A stretch of 16,404 bases of DNA, taken from an uncultured Oscillospiraceae bacterium. GTDB taxonomy: Bacteria; Bacillota; Clostridia; Oscillospirales; Ruminococcaceae. This document shows positions 5,814-13,245 of the stretch, piece after piece (the first letter of the stretch is position 1; each line of letters starts with the position of its first letter). The translations under genes and the position numbers were made by a program. The stretch covers positions 1-16,404 of the forward strand of contig CAKSEO010000053.1 of NCBI GenBank assembly GCA_934446565.1, read 5' to 3'. The notes beneath the pieces were generated by a model. The model was not told the origin of the DNA and made no database searches. It saw nothing but the letters and a program-made list of their open reading frames with translations.

Positions 5814-6545
5814 TTACTTTCTCTTTCTGGAGATAACCAGAGCGCCGCCTGCAACTACGGCAAGACCAGCGAGAGCAGCTACGCCCTCAACGCCGGTGTC
5901 AGGAGAGCCCTTGTCAGCGCCGGTGTTAACAGCAGTTGTGGTATCTTCTGCTGCTGCGGTGTCGTCAGCAGCTGCGTCGCCGCCGCCAAGACCGGTTACG
6001 TTGAACGTTACCTTGATGGACTCATAGGTGTCGTTCGGGATAGCAGCGAGGTTGTCGTATACATTGATGAGCTGGATACGAGCGGTGTTCTTGATATCAA
6101 AATCCCAATCGGAATAATCGTCGCTCTTTGTGGCAGCGTCTTCGCTCATTACTGCAGCGTCCTTGTCGAAGTCTACAGCAACGCCGTTGAGCTCAACAGA
6201 GGTGATCTCGAACTTTACGTCAGGTGTAGCGTCGAGGTCGATGTTGCTCTCGAGCTTGAGCATGTTCCAGCCGCCGTCATTGACGCCGTCCAGAGTTACG
6301 GTGTACTCGCCGTCGCCGGTGATGGTAGCGTCGGTGTAAGTAGCGCCCTCAAGAGGAGCAGCCTCGCCAAGGTCGTTGTCCCAGTAAAGGAGCTCGGACT
6401 GAGCGATGGTGTTACGGAAATAGTAGCTGGATGACTGCCAGGTGATACCTGCAACATAGCTTTCCTCAGCAGAGGTGGGGATAACCAGTGCAGCGGCTGC
6501 AACTGCGCAAGCGGCAGCTGCGGAAACGATGTTTCTGATCTTCAT
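5814..6545 (-). CDS. Secreted surface protein with beta-rich domain and SPDTG sorting signal
   Basis: 243 residues. The signal peptide covers 1-26 (cut near TSA). A beta-rich ectodomain of about 155 residues (28-185) begins GITWQSSSYYFRN and contains DGGWNML (90-96) and a late NDTYESIKVTFNVTG stretch (171-185). It is rich in Asp and has no cysteine. A Gly/Ala/Asp/Thr linker (186-211) follows, then SPDTG (214-218), a small-residue hydrophobic stretch (222-238) and the basic tail SRKRK. This is a sortase-type anchor. The fold resembles a carbohydrate-binding or adhesion beta-sandwich in composition only; I do not recognise the family. AGGAGG lies eight bases before ATG, which rules out the 34-codon upstream extension. 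It faces spoIIID convergently. Confidence 0.82.
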   Translation of the reverse strand: MKIRNIVSAAAACAVAAAALVIPTSAEESYVAGITWQSSSYYFRNTIAQSELLYWDNDLGEAAPLEGATYTDATITGDGEYTVTLDGVNDGGWNMLKLESNIDLDATPDVKFEITSVELNGVAVDFDKDAAVMSEDAATKSDDYSDWDFDIKNTARIQLINVYDNLAAIPNDTYESIKVTFNVTGLGGGDAAADDTAAAEDTTTAVNTGADKGSPDTGVEGVAALAGLAVVAGGALVISRKRK

Positions 6546-6646
6546 GTGATGATTCCTCCTAATAATTTGCAGTAAAACTGCGTGAAGCGGGCTTTCGCCC
6601 ATTTCGGGAAATCGCTGCGGGGAAGCAGAAATTTCTCCAATGTTCA
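6546..6646 (-). other. Leader of the second SPDTG gene with short hairpins
   Basis: About 100 untranslated bases. On the minus strand there is GGGC-GAAA-GCCC (6588-6599), then GCAGT-TTT-ACTGC shortly before the AGGAGG ribosome site (6554-6560). I could not match it to a known riboswitch. Confidence 0.35.
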
Positions 6647-6652
6647 ATAAAC

Positions 6653-6681
6653 ATTATAATACAGCGGGTAAATTATTGCAA
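6653..6681 (-). promoter_or_regulatory. SigA promoter of the second SPDTG gene
   Basis: On the minus strand TTGCAA (6676-6681), a 17-base spacer and a perfect TATAAT (6653-6658). The start is predicted near 6646. Confidence 0.8.
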
Positions 6682-6936
6682 GAGGTAATACTGCACAAAA
6701 TCAACAGTCTGATTTTGGTAATTAATCCGGCTAGTTTTGAGCAACATTGTGAAAACTCGTTCCATTGGCGGTAATATGCGGAATATTGAATTTCCACTGA
6801 TTAAAATTCGGATGAAAGACAATAATACAAATATCGAAACATGAAATACAAATCAATAAATTTATTTAATTATCACAAAGATTTTTGTTGAAAATAACAA
6901 AATGCATTGCTCGGAGTATTTTTTTGAAATTTGCGC
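6682..6936. other. AT-rich intergenic region, no gene seen
   Basis: This 255-base gap between the divergent second SPDTG gene and murA is strongly A/T-rich, with stop codons in all frames. It has only a short palindrome (AATAAATTTATT near 6855) and no ribosome site attached to a plausible frame. Confidence 0.5.
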
Positions 6937-6965
6937 TTTAAATTTCTGCGGTTGTGTGTTATAAT
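6937..6965 (+). promoter_or_regulatory. Promoter of the murA operon
   Basis: TTTAAA (6937-6942), a 17-base spacer and a perfect TATAAT (6960-6965) with TGT before it (an extended -10). The start would be near 6972, leaving a leader of about 118 bases. Confidence 0.75.
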
Positions 6966-6980
6966 GTAATGGTGTAAATC

Positions 6981-7070
6981 TGTAAGGGATAACTATGCCC
7001 TGACTTACATAACGACATATCCGGCTGCCTTGGCGGCTGCATATATAAAAATGTCCCTGTAATAACGGGG
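6981..7070 (+). other. Structured leader of the murA operon
   Basis: Three hairpins follow one another. The first is 6981-7009 (TGTAA/TTACA plus GGG/CCC). The second is 7014-7055 (GACAT/ATGTC enclosing a seven-pair CGGCTGC/GCGGCTG stem). The third is 7055-7070 (CCCTGT/ACGGGG, loop AATA) and ends four bases before the AGGGGGA ribosome site. It does not match a riboswitch class I know. Confidence 0.4.
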
Positions 7071-7089
7071 GCAAGGGGGAAGTGCAGTT

Positions 7090-8388
7090 TTGGAAAAATA
7101 CGTTATAAAGGGCGGAAAAAAGCTGAGCGGAGAGGTGTTCATAAGCGGCGCGAAAAACGCGGTCGCTGCGATACTGCCGTGTACGATTCTTTCCGACGAA
7201 CCCTGCATTATTGAAAATATACCCAACATCAGCGATGTCAGCATCACTTTACAGATAATGTCCGAGATGGGCGCTAAAATACGCATGCTGAACAAGACTA
7301 CAGTGGAGATAGATACCCGTCAGCTCCAGAATATTCCTGTTCCCTATGAGAAAGCTAAGCTCATGAGAGCCACGACTTACTTCCTCGGGACGCTGCTGGG
7401 ACGTTTCCACAGCGCGCATGTTTCCATGCCCGGCGGCTGCAATCTCGGCGACCGCCCGATAGACCAGCATCTCAAGTGCTTCTCCGCGCTGGGCGCAGAG
7501 TACGAGATAGACGGCGGAATGGTGAACCTCCGCGCAGACAAGCTGGTCGGAACGCAGATCTTCTTTGACAAGAACACCGTCGGAGCTACAATCAACGCCA
7601 TCATGGCAGCGGTAAAGGCTGACGGTCTTACTATAATCGAAAACGCGGCTAAGGAGCCCCACGTTGTGGACCTCGCGAACTGCCTTAACAGCATGGGCGC
7701 GGATATCCTCGGAGCGGGCACCGACGTTATCAAGATACGCGGCGTGAAGTACCTCCACGGTACCACCTACAGCGTTATCCCCGACCAGATAGAGGCGGGT
7801 ACGTTCATGGCTGTAGCTGCCGCTGCAAGGAGCAACATCCTTATAAGAAACGTTATCCCCAAGCACCTTGAGCCTATCACCCAGAAGCTGGTGAAGATAG
7901 GCGTGCAGGTGGAGCAGTTTGACGATTCCGTGCGCGTTATCGGCGGTCCGGAGTATTTCGGCACTAGTATCAAGACCAATCCGCACCCCGGATTCCCCAC
8001 GGATATGCAGCCGCAGATGGCAGCCGTGCTGACCTGCGCTAAGGGCGCCAGCATGGTTACGGAGAGCATTTTTGATAACCGTTTCCGCTATGTTGACGAG
8101 CTGCGCAGGATGGGAGCGAACATCTCGGTAGAGGGCAGAGTTGCCGTCATCGAGGGCGTTGAGCGGCTCAAGGGAGCTCCAGTAAAGGCAACTGACCTGC
8201 GTGCAGGCGCTGCGCTTATCGTTGCAGCTCTTGGAGCGGAGGGCGTTACCGAGATTTATGACATCCACCATGTGGAACGCGGCTATGAAAACATGGAGGT
8301 CAAGCTCCGCAGCCTGGGCGCGGATATCCAGAAAGTCGACGAGCCGGACCCCACCGCAGAGGAAAAGCTGCTCAGAAAGGCGCTTTAA
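7090..8388 (+). CDS. murA: UDP-N-acetylglucosamine 1-carboxyvinyltransferase MurA
   Basis: 432 residues, full length for MurA, the cytosolic enzyme that transfers enolpyruvate from PEP to UDP-GlcNAc in the first committed step of peptidoglycan synthesis. SGAKNA (19-24) gives the UDP-GlcNAc/PEP-binding Lys22-Asn23. PGGCNLGDRPIDQH (114-127) holds the catalytic, fosfomycin-target Cys117, and PTDMQPQ carries the conserved Asp. The repeated inside-out alpha/beta folds run throughout. The start is TTG, nine bases after AGGGGGA; the first residues MEKYVIKGG fit the family start exactly. It is the first gene of a four-gene operon and overlaps walJ by one base (TAATG). Firmicutes often carry two MurA paralogues, and I cannot tell which this is. 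Confidence 0.96.
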   Translation: MEKYVIKGGKKLSGEVFISGAKNAVAAILPCTILSDEPCIIENIPNISDVSITLQIMSEMGAKIRMLNKTTVEIDTRQLQNIPVPYEKAKLMRATTYFLGTLLGRFHSAHVSMPGGCNLGDRPIDQHLKCFSALGAEYEIDGGMVNLRADKLVGTQIFFDKNTVGATINAIMAAVKADGLTIIENAAKEPHVVDLANCLNSMGADILGAGTDVIKIRGVKYLHGTTYSVIPDQIEAGTFMAVAAAARSNILIRNVIPKHLEPITQKLVKIGVQVEQFDDSVRVIGGPEYFGTSIKTNPHPGFPTDMQPQMAAVLTCAKGASMVTESIFDNRFRYVDELRRMGANISVEGRVAVIEGVERLKGAPVKATDLRAGAALIVAALGAEGVTEIYDIHHVERGYENMEVKLRSLGADIQKVDEPDPTAEEKLLRKAL

Positions 8389-9185
8389 TGGCGAGGATAT
8401 TCCCGATATGCAGTTCCAGCAGCGGAAATGCGACGTTTATCGGCACGAAAGGTCACGGTATCCTGATAGACGTCGGGTGCAGTTTCCGTGCGCTGAAAAA
8501 TTCGCTCGAGCTTATCGACACGTCGATGTCGCAGATAGAGGCGCTGTTCATCACGCATGAGCACATTGACCATATCAAGGGTCTGTTCCAGCTCACGAAG
8601 CACACGAATATCCCGATATTTTCGAGCACGGGAACGATACAGGCGCTCCGCAGGGACGTCCGCGAAACTATCTCGGAGAGCGTCCGCATGTATGATATAG
8701 TTCATGAGCCGTACCAGAGCGCGGATTTTGAGGTGACGGCGTTCCACACGCCGCACGACACTCCGGAGAGCGTTGGCTACATTGTGAAGTATGCGGGGAA
8801 AAAAATAGCTGTCTGCACCGACCTGGGAAAGGTCACTGCGGAGGTCGAGAAGAACCTGCTCGGCTGCGACACAGTGCTGCTGGAAAGCAACTACGACCCG
8901 GCAATGCTGGCGAAGAACCTGAATTACTCCACTGACCTGAAGCGCCGTATCGCCGGAGAAAAAGGACACCTTTCCAACAACGCAGCGGCGGAGATGGCGG
9001 GGAAACTGGTAGCAAGCGGCACAACAAAGCTGATACTGGGGCACCTCAGCCCGGAGAACAACACTCCGGCTACTGCTGAGAAGTGCACGGTGGATTATCT
9101 GCACGGCAAGGGAATACACCGCAACAGGGATTACATACTTGAAACCGCCCCGGTCATGACCCAGGGCAGGTACATCGTTATTTAA
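8388..9185 (+). CDS. walJ: WalJ/YycJ-type metallo-beta-lactamase-fold hydrolase
   Basis: 265 residues of the metallo-beta-lactamase superfamily. The zinc motif THEHIDH (56-62) follows ILIDVGCSFR (25-34), and further metal ligands are likely His117 or His121 (FHTPHD), Asp139 (CTDLG) and His218 (LILGHLSPENN). The N-terminus MARIFPICSSSSGNAT is typical of YycJ/WalJ, an exonuclease-like family linked in Firmicutes to DNA repair and to coordination of cell division with replication. It is commonly found in the WalRK operon, but here it is coupled to murA by a stop/start overlap. The protein is cytosolic, with no signal peptide. The exact substrate is not settled for this family. Confidence 0.88.
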   Translation: MARIFPICSSSSGNATFIGTKGHGILIDVGCSFRALKNSLELIDTSMSQIEALFITHEHIDHIKGLFQLTKHTNIPIFSSTGTIQALRRDVRETISESVRMYDIVHEPYQSADFEVTAFHTPHDTPESVGYIVKYAGKKIAVCTDLGKVTAEVEKNLLGCDTVLLESNYDPAMLAKNLNYSTDLKRRIAGEKGHLSNNAAAEMAGKLVASGTTKLILGHLSPENNTPATAEKCTVDYLHGKGIHRNRDYILETAPVMTQGRYIVI

Positions 9186-9195
9186 GAGGTATAGC

Positions 9196-9483
9196 ATGAT
9201 AAAGCACATCGTTATGTGGAAATTCAAGGAAGGCGAGCATGACAACATGCTGGTTTTCCGGGACAGGCTGCTTGCGCTGAAAGGTCAGATACCGGAGATA
9301 CGCGCGATGGAGGTCGGGATCAACATGAATCCCTCCGACCGCAGCTTTGACGCGGTTCTGGTGAGCGAGTTCGACAGCCTCGAGGCTCTCAAGGCGTACT
9401 CGACGAATCCGCTTCACGTTGAGGTTTCGAAGTTCTGCAAGTCGATCCGCACCGAATCCCACAGCGTTGACTATGAGTTCTGA
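9196..9483 (+). CDS. Dabb-family (stress-responsive A/B barrel) protein
   Basis: 95 residues, the usual length of the dimeric alpha/beta-barrel Dabb family (PF07876). The opening MIKHIVMWKFKEG (1-13), the central PEIRAMEVGINM (33-44) and FDAVLVSEFDSLEALKAYSTNPLH (51-74) follow the family pattern of beta strand, helix, and a Tyr/His-containing helix. Plant relatives are stress-induced and one acts as a cyclase; bacterial members have no settled role. AAGAGG lies just before the ATG, 10 bases after walJ. It is surely part of the murA operon and translationally coupled to the next gene. Confidence 0.85.
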   Translation: MIKHIVMWKFKEGEHDNMLVFRDRLLALKGQIPEIRAMEVGINMNPSDRSFDAVLVSEFDSLEALKAYSTNPLHVEVSKFCKSIRTESHSVDYEF

Positions 9484-9976
9484 AAAACATGCCGGACGGG
9501 TGGAGCATGAATTCCCGCCGGTTTTTGATGAGCGTTCCCGGGTGCTCATACTCGGGACGATACCCTCGCCTAAGTCCAGAGAGCGGGGGTTTTACTATAT
9601 GCACCCGCAGAACCGCTTCTGGCGAATGCTGAGCGAGGTACTCGGCGAGGAACTTCCAGCAGATATATCGGGCAGGCGGGAAATGTGCCTGCGGCACGGT
9701 GTGGCGCTGTGGGATGTGCTTGCTGAATGCAGCATAGACGGCGCCGCGGACAGCAGCATAAAGAACGCCGTTCCTAACAGGCTGGAGCTGATATTCCAGG
9801 CTGCGGATATCCGGGCGGTTTTCACCACAGGAAAGAAAGCGCAGGCTCTGTACGAACGGTTTTTCCCAGACGGAATGAGAGCGGTCTGCCTGCCGTCCAC
9901 AAGCCCGGCGAACCGAACGATTTCCGAAGCAGAAATGTTGGAAAAGTATCGCGTTATCGCGGAGTACTGCATATAA
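9473..9976 (+). CDS. Family-6 uracil-DNA-glycosylase superfamily, hypoxanthine-DNA glycosylase
   Basis: 167 residues. It removes deaminated adenine (hypoxanthine) from DNA, the reaction known for UDG family 6 (HDG; DNA-deoxyinosine glycosylase). Motif 1 is LILGTIPSPKS (25-35) followed by GFYYMHPQNRFW (39-50), which frames the base pocket, with VALWDVL (77-83). The leucine-loop motif is LPSTSPANR (140-148). The Ser/Pro pattern after GT separates it from families 1 and 2. This start overlaps the Dabb gene by 11 bases and lacks a clear ribosome site, so it probably depends on coupling; a GTG at 9500 is an alternative. It is the last gene of the operon, with a terminator 2 bases after the stop codon. 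Confidence 0.85.
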   Translation: MSSEKHAGRVEHEFPPVFDERSRVLILGTIPSPKSRERGFYYMHPQNRFWRMLSEVLGEELPADISGRREMCLRHGVALWDVLAECSIDGAADSSIKNAVPNRLELIFQAADIRAVFTTGKKAQALYERFFPDGMRAVCLPSTSPANRTISEAEMLEKYRVIAEYCI

Positions 9977-9977
9977 A

Positions 9978-10008
9978 AAATCCCCTCAGCAGCGTTGAGG
10001 GGATTTAT
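9978..10008. terminator. Bidirectional terminator between the murA operon and the GT4 gene
   Basis: A 13-pair stem (9978-9990 with 9994-10006), one pair a G-U, with an AGC loop. The A-run on the left gives a T-tract on the minus strand, and TTTAT follows on the plus strand. It serves the two convergent genes. Confidence 0.85.
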
Positions 10009-10020
10009 CTTAGCAGGGAA

Positions 10021-11394
10021 CTAGTCGGTTTCCTGCTTTTTCTTTTCTTCCTTGCGGGCGCGGTGCTTCGCGATGGAGCGGCTGTTGCTCTCGCGTATCG
10101 CGGAAACCGCCGGGATACTGCGGAACTTCTGCACTGCGTCGGTCACGCGGCTTATCCCGGTGAAAAGGTCTTGCTGAAGCTCGGTTTCCTGGTTGCAGGT
10201 GTTGCCGGTGCGCCATTCCTCGATTATCTCACCGTAACGGCGGTACGCGTTCTCAACGGAGGTCTGCCAGGACATGTACACCTCGTTCATTGCGTGGTCG
10301 CCCATCTGGCGGACTTCGTCAATGTGGGACGCGGCAAATTCCAGCTCGGCGGCTATCGCCTGCGGGTCGTTTTCGGTCAGGATACCGGTGCGCATGTGGG
10401 TTATTCCCTCGGCGGCGCAGCTTCCCTTAATGAGCACGGAGGCAACTCCGCACGCCGCTGCCTCGCGGACAACGATACCATTTGTATCATACAGCGACGG
10501 GAAGATGAACAGGTCGCCGGCAGTGTAGTACACGCGCAGTTCTTCGCGGTCGTATATCGCGCCGGTGAACAGCACCTTTTCACCGAGGTTCAGCTCGTTT
10601 ACATAGGCTTCTATCTCGGCACGGTCAGCGCCGTCGCCGACGAACATCATGCGGAAGTCGATTTCCTTTTCGTCGAGGATCTTCAGGCTGTCGAGAATGG
10701 CGCGGATACCCTTGTACCACAGCAGTCGTCCGACAAATATAAACACTGGTCCGTGACCTTCCAGCCCGAGCTCAGCGCGGAGTTCGGCGGCGTCCTCCGG
10801 GTCGGCTTTCCCACGGGGGAAGTCCACGCCGTTCTCCATTATGCGGATACGGTGGTGTTCGTTTTCCTCGTAGCCGAGGTCGAGCAGGTTCTGGCGAGCG
10901 CCCTCGCTTACTGTCCACACTTCGTCGGCGCAGGAAATGTTGGATATCAGCATTTTTATCGCCTGGTCCTGCATTAGCTTTGTCGGGAGAGCACGGCGGA
11001 TATCAATGTCGAACTTGGTGTGGTAGGTCAGCACCATCGGAACGCCGGTCTTTATCCGCAGCACCCTTGCCATCAGCATCGAGGCGAAAGGGCAGTGAGT
11101 GTGGATTATGTCGAATCCGCTGCTGGTAAGCGAATCCAGCTTGCTCGCGGAGAACGGATAACCCATGCGGTAGCTGCATATCTTTTCGGTGATGGACATG
11201 CTGGTATAGCGCACTACCGGGAACGGGAAATCGTCCTTTGCGCCGGGATATTCCGGCGTTACTACGGTCGCCTTTCCGAGTCCGTTGTTGATTATTTCTG
11301 CATAATTAAGTATCGTCGTTGCAACTCCATCGATAACAGGAGGGAACGAGTCGTTCATCAGGCAGACATTCAGTCCGTCTTTTTTGTCTGACAT
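10021..11394 (-). CDS. GT4 glycosyltransferase, glycolipid-synthase-like
   Basis: 457 residues, GT-B fold, retaining family GT4. The N-terminal acceptor domain shows NDSFPPVIDGVAT (14-26) and IIHTHCPF (96-103), and TYHTKFD (123-129). The C-terminal nucleotide-sugar domain shows ENGVD (187-191), FVGRLLWYKG (220-229), VGDG (252-255) and FPSLYDTNGIVVREAAACG (298-316), the Glu/Asp-x7-Glu donor site. The pattern matches Firmicute diacylglycerol glucosyltransferase-type enzymes, which make membrane glycolipids and teichoic-acid anchors. The last about 45 residues are strongly basic and charged, with a Lys/Arg/Glu end that may bind the membrane. This ATG, with AAGGAG upstream, is preferred over one 12 codons earlier. 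Acceptor and donor are not proved. Confidence 0.85.
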   Translation of the reverse strand: MSDKKDGLNVCLMNDSFPPVIDGVATTILNYAEIINNGLGKATVVTPEYPGAKDDFPFPVVRYTSMSITEKICSYRMGYPFSASKLDSLTSSGFDIIHTHCPFASMLMARVLRIKTGVPMVLTYHTKFDIDIRRALPTKLMQDQAIKMLISNISCADEVWTVSEGARQNLLDLGYEENEHHRIRIMENGVDFPRGKADPEDAAELRAELGLEGHGPVFIFVGRLLWYKGIRAILDSLKILDEKEIDFRMMFVGDGADRAEIEAYVNELNLGEKVLFTGAIYDREELRVYYTAGDLFIFPSLYDTNGIVVREAAACGVASVLIKGSCAAEGITHMRTGILTENDPQAIAAELEFAASHIDEVRQMGDHAMNEVYMSWQTSVENAYRRYGEIIEEWRTGNTCNQETELQQDLFTGISRVTDAVQKFRSIPAVSAIRESNSRSIAKHRARKEEKKKQETD

Positions 11395-11462
11395 TGGTTT
11401 GTACTCCTTCGATTTATCAGAGGTCAGCACACGCGGCGCTGTTTTGGAAAATATATAAATAT

Positions 11463-11491
11463 ATTATATATCACGGCGCAGAATAAATCAA
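11463..11491 (-). promoter_or_regulatory. Promoter of the GT4 gene
   Basis: On the minus strand TTGATT (11486-11491), a 17-base spacer and TATAAT (11463-11468). It uses the same -35 hexamer as the next leftward promoter (13246-13274). Confidence 0.75.
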
Positions 11492-11554
11492 GTGTTTTTT
11501 GCAATTATTTGCCACCCAATCATGCGGGGTTTGTGGAATAAACTTCGTTTCTGT

Positions 11555-12004
11555 TTAGTTCATGGGGCGTCCGGGGAATTCAGGCGGGTCGGGGAAACCG
11601 TCGCCGTCCCTGTCCTCCATGTGCGCGGAGGCTCCCATCATGTCCCTGCCGCGGACGCTGTACCTGTCGCGCTGCTCCTGTATCGTGGAGTCCAGCAGTT
11701 TCTTGACGTCGCGCGGGTGCTTTACTGATTGCAGCACCTTTGTGGGGGTATCGGAATCCTTTGAGAGGAGCGTGATGGTTCCGCAGCCGACGATGCGCTG
11801 ACCGAACGGCAACTTCATCGACTTGTCGTATACGCGGTATAGCTCTATCTCGTCCTCTTTCAGGTTCAGCAGACCAACGCGGGTTATCAGCTTGCTGTCA
11901 GTCAGAATGTAGCGGGTAAACGAAATGGGCATGCCCATTATGCATTTCTTGCCGGTCCAGATTATCTCCCCGTAGTCGCGGGTAAGTTTTTTCATGTTAG
12001 CCAT
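11555..12004 (-). CDS. Bacterial PH-domain protein with a C-terminal DxDxDG loop
   Basis: 149 residues. Residues about 10-108 look like a bacterial pleckstrin-homology domain (bPH_2-like): GEIIWTGKK (12-20), an RYILTDSKLITRVGLLNLKEDEIEL stretch (31-55), then YRVYDKSMKLPFGQRIVGCGTITLLSKD with the final helix HPRDVKKLLDSTIQEQRDRY (96-115). After a short linker it ends in DRDGDGFPDPPE (131-142), which fits the calcium-loop pattern with Asp at 1, 3, 5, 9 and Glu at 12. There is no signal or membrane helix, so it appears cytosolic, where PH domains bind proteins or lipids. AAAGGAG lies six bases before ATG. It follows the zinc-ribbon gene by 57 bases and is probably in one transcript with it. Role unknown. 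Confidence 0.75.
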   Translation of the reverse strand: MANMKKLTRDYGEIIWTGKKCIMGMPISFTRYILTDSKLITRVGLLNLKEDEIELYRVYDKSMKLPFGQRIVGCGTITLLSKDSDTPTKVLQSVKHPRDVKKLLDSTIQEQRDRYSVRGRDMMGASAHMEDRDGDGFPDPPEFPGRPMN

Positions 12005-12061
12005 GTTTAGCTCCTTTACTACAGACAGATGTGCGGGTGCGTTTTGTTCAGCACTCCGGAC

Positions 12062-13213
12062 TTAACTGTTCAGTGATTTGAGTTTTGCTTCGACCCGGCG
12101 GTATTCCGCAGAAAGCGGAGTGGCTCCGGGCTGCTTGAGGTAGATCTCAAGGTACAGCCTGTTGAAAAACGCGCTGCCGCTGAAAAAGCGCTCCATGCGC
12201 TTGACCTGCCCGAAAGTGTACACTCCGGTCAGGAACATCAGTTTTTCGCGCTGCGTGGAAGCAGGCTCCAGCGCTCTCATCAGCAGCAGGTCTGCGCAGG
12301 CGTCAAGGGCGGCTTTACGGTCCTCAGTGGAGTAGCTGTCGGAGAACATCTGCTCGAGGAAGTACAGAACATCGTCTATCCGGGCGCTGTCGCGGTTTCG
12401 CAGCCACACGGCGCGGTCGTAGACGTACAGCGCGCGTATCAGGGTGTGCTTTGCGCGGTCGTCCGGGTGGTATTTCATTATAAGCAGCAGGTGACGCGCA
12501 AGCTCCTTGTCAGGCTCCGGCGGGTAGCTCCCCACCGCGAAGCGGGAGGTCTCGTGGTCCAGACGCGCAGCGTCGGTGTAGGGCGCGTTGTCGATGTTCA
12601 CACAGTGTGCCAGAATGACCGCCGCCTGTGTCCGCAGCGCCGGGAAGCTGTCGCACAGTTCCTTGAAGAAGCCGTAAGTGTACGCTGGGGATACGAATCT
12701 GCCCCCCTTTGAGAGAAAGCGTTTCAGGATATCCAGGGAGTATTCCAGCGATTTCTGCGCCATGTTCCAGTCGGACTGAGAGCGTATCAGCGAGATGCAG
12801 GCTTTCAGGCGGGATCCCCAGTTTTCCACGTCGTTTAGCTTTAGGATACCTGCGGTGAGCTTTCCGCAGCACGCTTCGAAATCTCTCGGGAGCCATTCCA
12901 GAGCTGCTTCGTAGTGCTTGTAGGCGTTGGCGAAGTCCCATTTCCCCATGTATTCCTGCGCCTTTGAGCATTCCTCGCGGCACTCCTCCGTGCCGTAGGA
13001 GTCGTCGTAGGCGTCGTCCTCGTCGATTAACTCGCTTAGGTCGGCTTCGATTTTCATGTCGTCCGGGACGGCGCTTTTCAGCCCCTCCAGCAGGAATTCA
13101 CGGGATTCCTTATAGGATATGTGGGTTCCGCAGTAAAGGCAGAATCCCGTTTCAAAATCGGAATCCAGCATTATCATGCGCTCGCATTTCGGGCACATGC
13201 AGTAATCCAGCAA
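12062..13213 (-). CDS. Zinc-ribbon protein with a helical (TPR-like) body
   Basis: 383 residues, function not recognised. A short zinc ribbon opens it: CPKC (Cys7, Cys10) and CLYC (Cys25, Cys28), with Cys5 extra. An acidic linker (about 56-80, with DEDDAYDDSY) follows. From about 81 the protein is all helix; AQEYMGKWDFANAYKHYEAALEWLPRDFEACCG (about 86-118) resembles a TPR unit, and the rest reads as further amphipathic helix pairs. This architecture suggests a scaffold, not an enzyme. The start is TTG behind AAGGCGGTG, and the residues MLDYCMCPKC fit a ribbon beginning at the N-terminus. It is transcribed with the PH-domain gene and divergently from the zinc operon. Confidence 0.7.
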   Translation of the reverse strand: MLDYCMCPKCERMIMLDSDFETGFCLYCGTHISYKESREFLLEGLKSAVPDDMKIEADLSELIDEDDAYDDSYGTEECREECSKAQEYMGKWDFANAYKHYEAALEWLPRDFEACCGKLTAGILKLNDVENWGSRLKACISLIRSQSDWNMAQKSLEYSLDILKRFLSKGGRFVSPAYTYGFFKELCDSFPALRTQAAVILAHCVNIDNAPYTDAARLDHETSRFAVGSYPPEPDKELARHLLLIMKYHPDDRAKHTLIRALYVYDRAVWLRNRDSARIDDVLYFLEQMFSDSYSTEDRKAALDACADLLLMRALEPASTQREKLMFLTGVYTFGQVKRMERFFSGSAFFNRLYLEIYLKQPGATPLSAEYRRVEAKLKSLNS

Positions 13214-13245
13214 ATTATCACCGCCTTTATATAAGGTACAATTTT

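Noticed and set aside
6862..7074. 70-codon minus-strand frame over the murA promoter and leader
   Set aside because: No ribosome site, no recognisable features, and it would run through a clear extended -10 promoter.
7249..8271. 340-codon minus-strand frame inside murA
   Set aside because: A shadow of murA; no motif or ribosome site, while murA is complete and well conserved on the other strand.
10063..10977. 304-codon plus-strand frame over the GT4 gene
   Set aside because: Antisense to a clear glycosyltransferase, with no motif of its own.
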